This document shows positions 24,379-25,000 of a stretch of DNA of 25,000 nt, in pieces. Location: contig CAIIXF020000150.1 of assembly GCA_903813345.2 (NCBI GenBank), positions 1 to 25,000 of the forward strand, written 5' to 3'. Positions within the stretch are counted from its first letter, which is position 1. Each line of letters opens with the position of its first letter. The translations under genes and the position numbers were made by a program. The DNA is from Owenia fusiformis (taxonomy: Eukaryota > Annelida > Polychaeta > Sabellida > Oweniidae). The notes below the pieces were generated by a model that was not told where the DNA came from, did not search any database, and saw only the letters and a program-made list of their open reading frames with translations.

Positions 24379-25000
24379 GCCCGACTACGCCCATGACAGC
24401 TCAAATTGGCGAGGCGTCTCGGTTTAAGAATACGAGGTATTAACCAGTACTGATAAATTACTGAATACCAACGTTGTTAGATTGGAGTGTAGAGTATTGT
24501 AATGTACTCGTACAACGCTAATAAGTACTTTATAATCAAGAAGTTAGATTTTAGGTTTATAAAAAACTAGAATAATTCGCATTCACCTAATTTCTTAAAA
24601 GTTCATCACTCACTTTTGAGCAGTGTGCTAAGTCTTCACAATTGGTTCTCTTAAAGTGTGGTTCATTACCCTTTTAATTTTCTTCGAAACCTTGAGTAGA
24701 CCTGCAGGTGGCTATTGAGAAAATGAAAACTATAATACCGATAAGGTCGTACTAGTCAAAAAATCCAATGACTCGTTAAAATTCTCCAATAGTAATTTTT
24801 TGTAACGTTTCGTTTAAAATGTCACCCAGTTTTAACGACAAGTAATCAAATTTTTTCTTGGTGTTATAACTACCATTCGATTAATAATATTTGAATATGA
24901 ACGGCAATTTCTAAAAGCATATGAACCAACTATTATTCAATCATGTTTAACGAACGAAAAAGTGATGACGCAGTTCAAATGGCATGTTTTTAATACATAA
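24379..25000. other. Upstream part of the DSL gene intron
   Basis: I searched the minus strand for a signal-peptide exon ending in phase 0 before a GT donor. One donor-like gtgagt near 24609 has only a short stop-containing frame before it. The first exon is therefore probably beyond the window. Confidence 0.45.

Noticed and set aside
24609-24720. Donor-like gtgagt as the end of a signal-peptide exon for the MNNL gene
   Set aside because: The preceding minus-strand frame from the nearest ATG (MNHTLREPIVKT) reaches a stop before the donor and is not hydrophobic.

Overview
The window comes from an animal nuclear genome, very probably a marine invertebrate; I cannot place it more precisely. It is AT-rich, its genes are split by GT-AG introns, its exons are symmetric-phase modules encoding extracellular domains (collagen Gly-X-Y, calcium-binding EGF, MNNL, DSL, CUB, fibrinogen C-terminal), and its introns carry small inverted-repeat transposons and minisatellites. 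No bacterial, viral or organellar features are visible.

Left part (715-6670, + strand): a gene that enters the window already in progress. It encodes a membrane collagen: a short Asp/Gly-rich segment, two collagen exons (one a single 2331-base exon of 259 uninterrupted Gly-X-Y triplets with Thr, not Pro, favoured in Y), two EGF domains, a truncated third EGF, one transmembrane helix and a short acidic cytoplasmic tail. About 3.4 kb downstream lies a decayed EGF exon (10067-10195) with intact splice sites but a stop codon and a lost cysteine.

Right part (24007-10982, - strand): exons for a Notch-ligand-type head (MNNL domain on three exons, DSL domain on one) and a short nine-Thr linker exon. 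The head is followed by three successive 3' cassettes, CUB-A, CUB-B and a fibrinogen domain (FReD). Each cassette starts in phase 1, the phase in which the linker exon ends, and each has its own stop codon and AATAAA. The simplest product is a secreted MNNL-DSL-CUB protein without EGF repeats or membrane anchor. The phases would also allow MNNL-DSL-CUB-B and MNNL-DSL-FReD isoforms. The signal-peptide exon is not in the window. This modular 'DSL head plus exchangeable tail' locus is the most interesting thing here.

Nested in the intron between the last MNNL exon and the DSL exon, on the same strand, is an intronless 775-residue type II membrane glycosyltransferase of family GT31 (beta-1,3-galactosyltransferase type). 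Its stem is a coding minisatellite of sixteen 20-residue units.

The rest is introns and intergenic DNA with several non-autonomous inverted-repeat elements (one with a clear 8-bp target duplication, one with a 4-bp duplication, one large foldback element), a decayed non-LTR reverse transcriptase fragment, a 162-bp tandem array, a 30-32-bp minisatellite filling a FReD intron, and a tetranucleotide microsatellite. Exon boundaries were set by reading-frame phase and splice consensus, not by transcripts.
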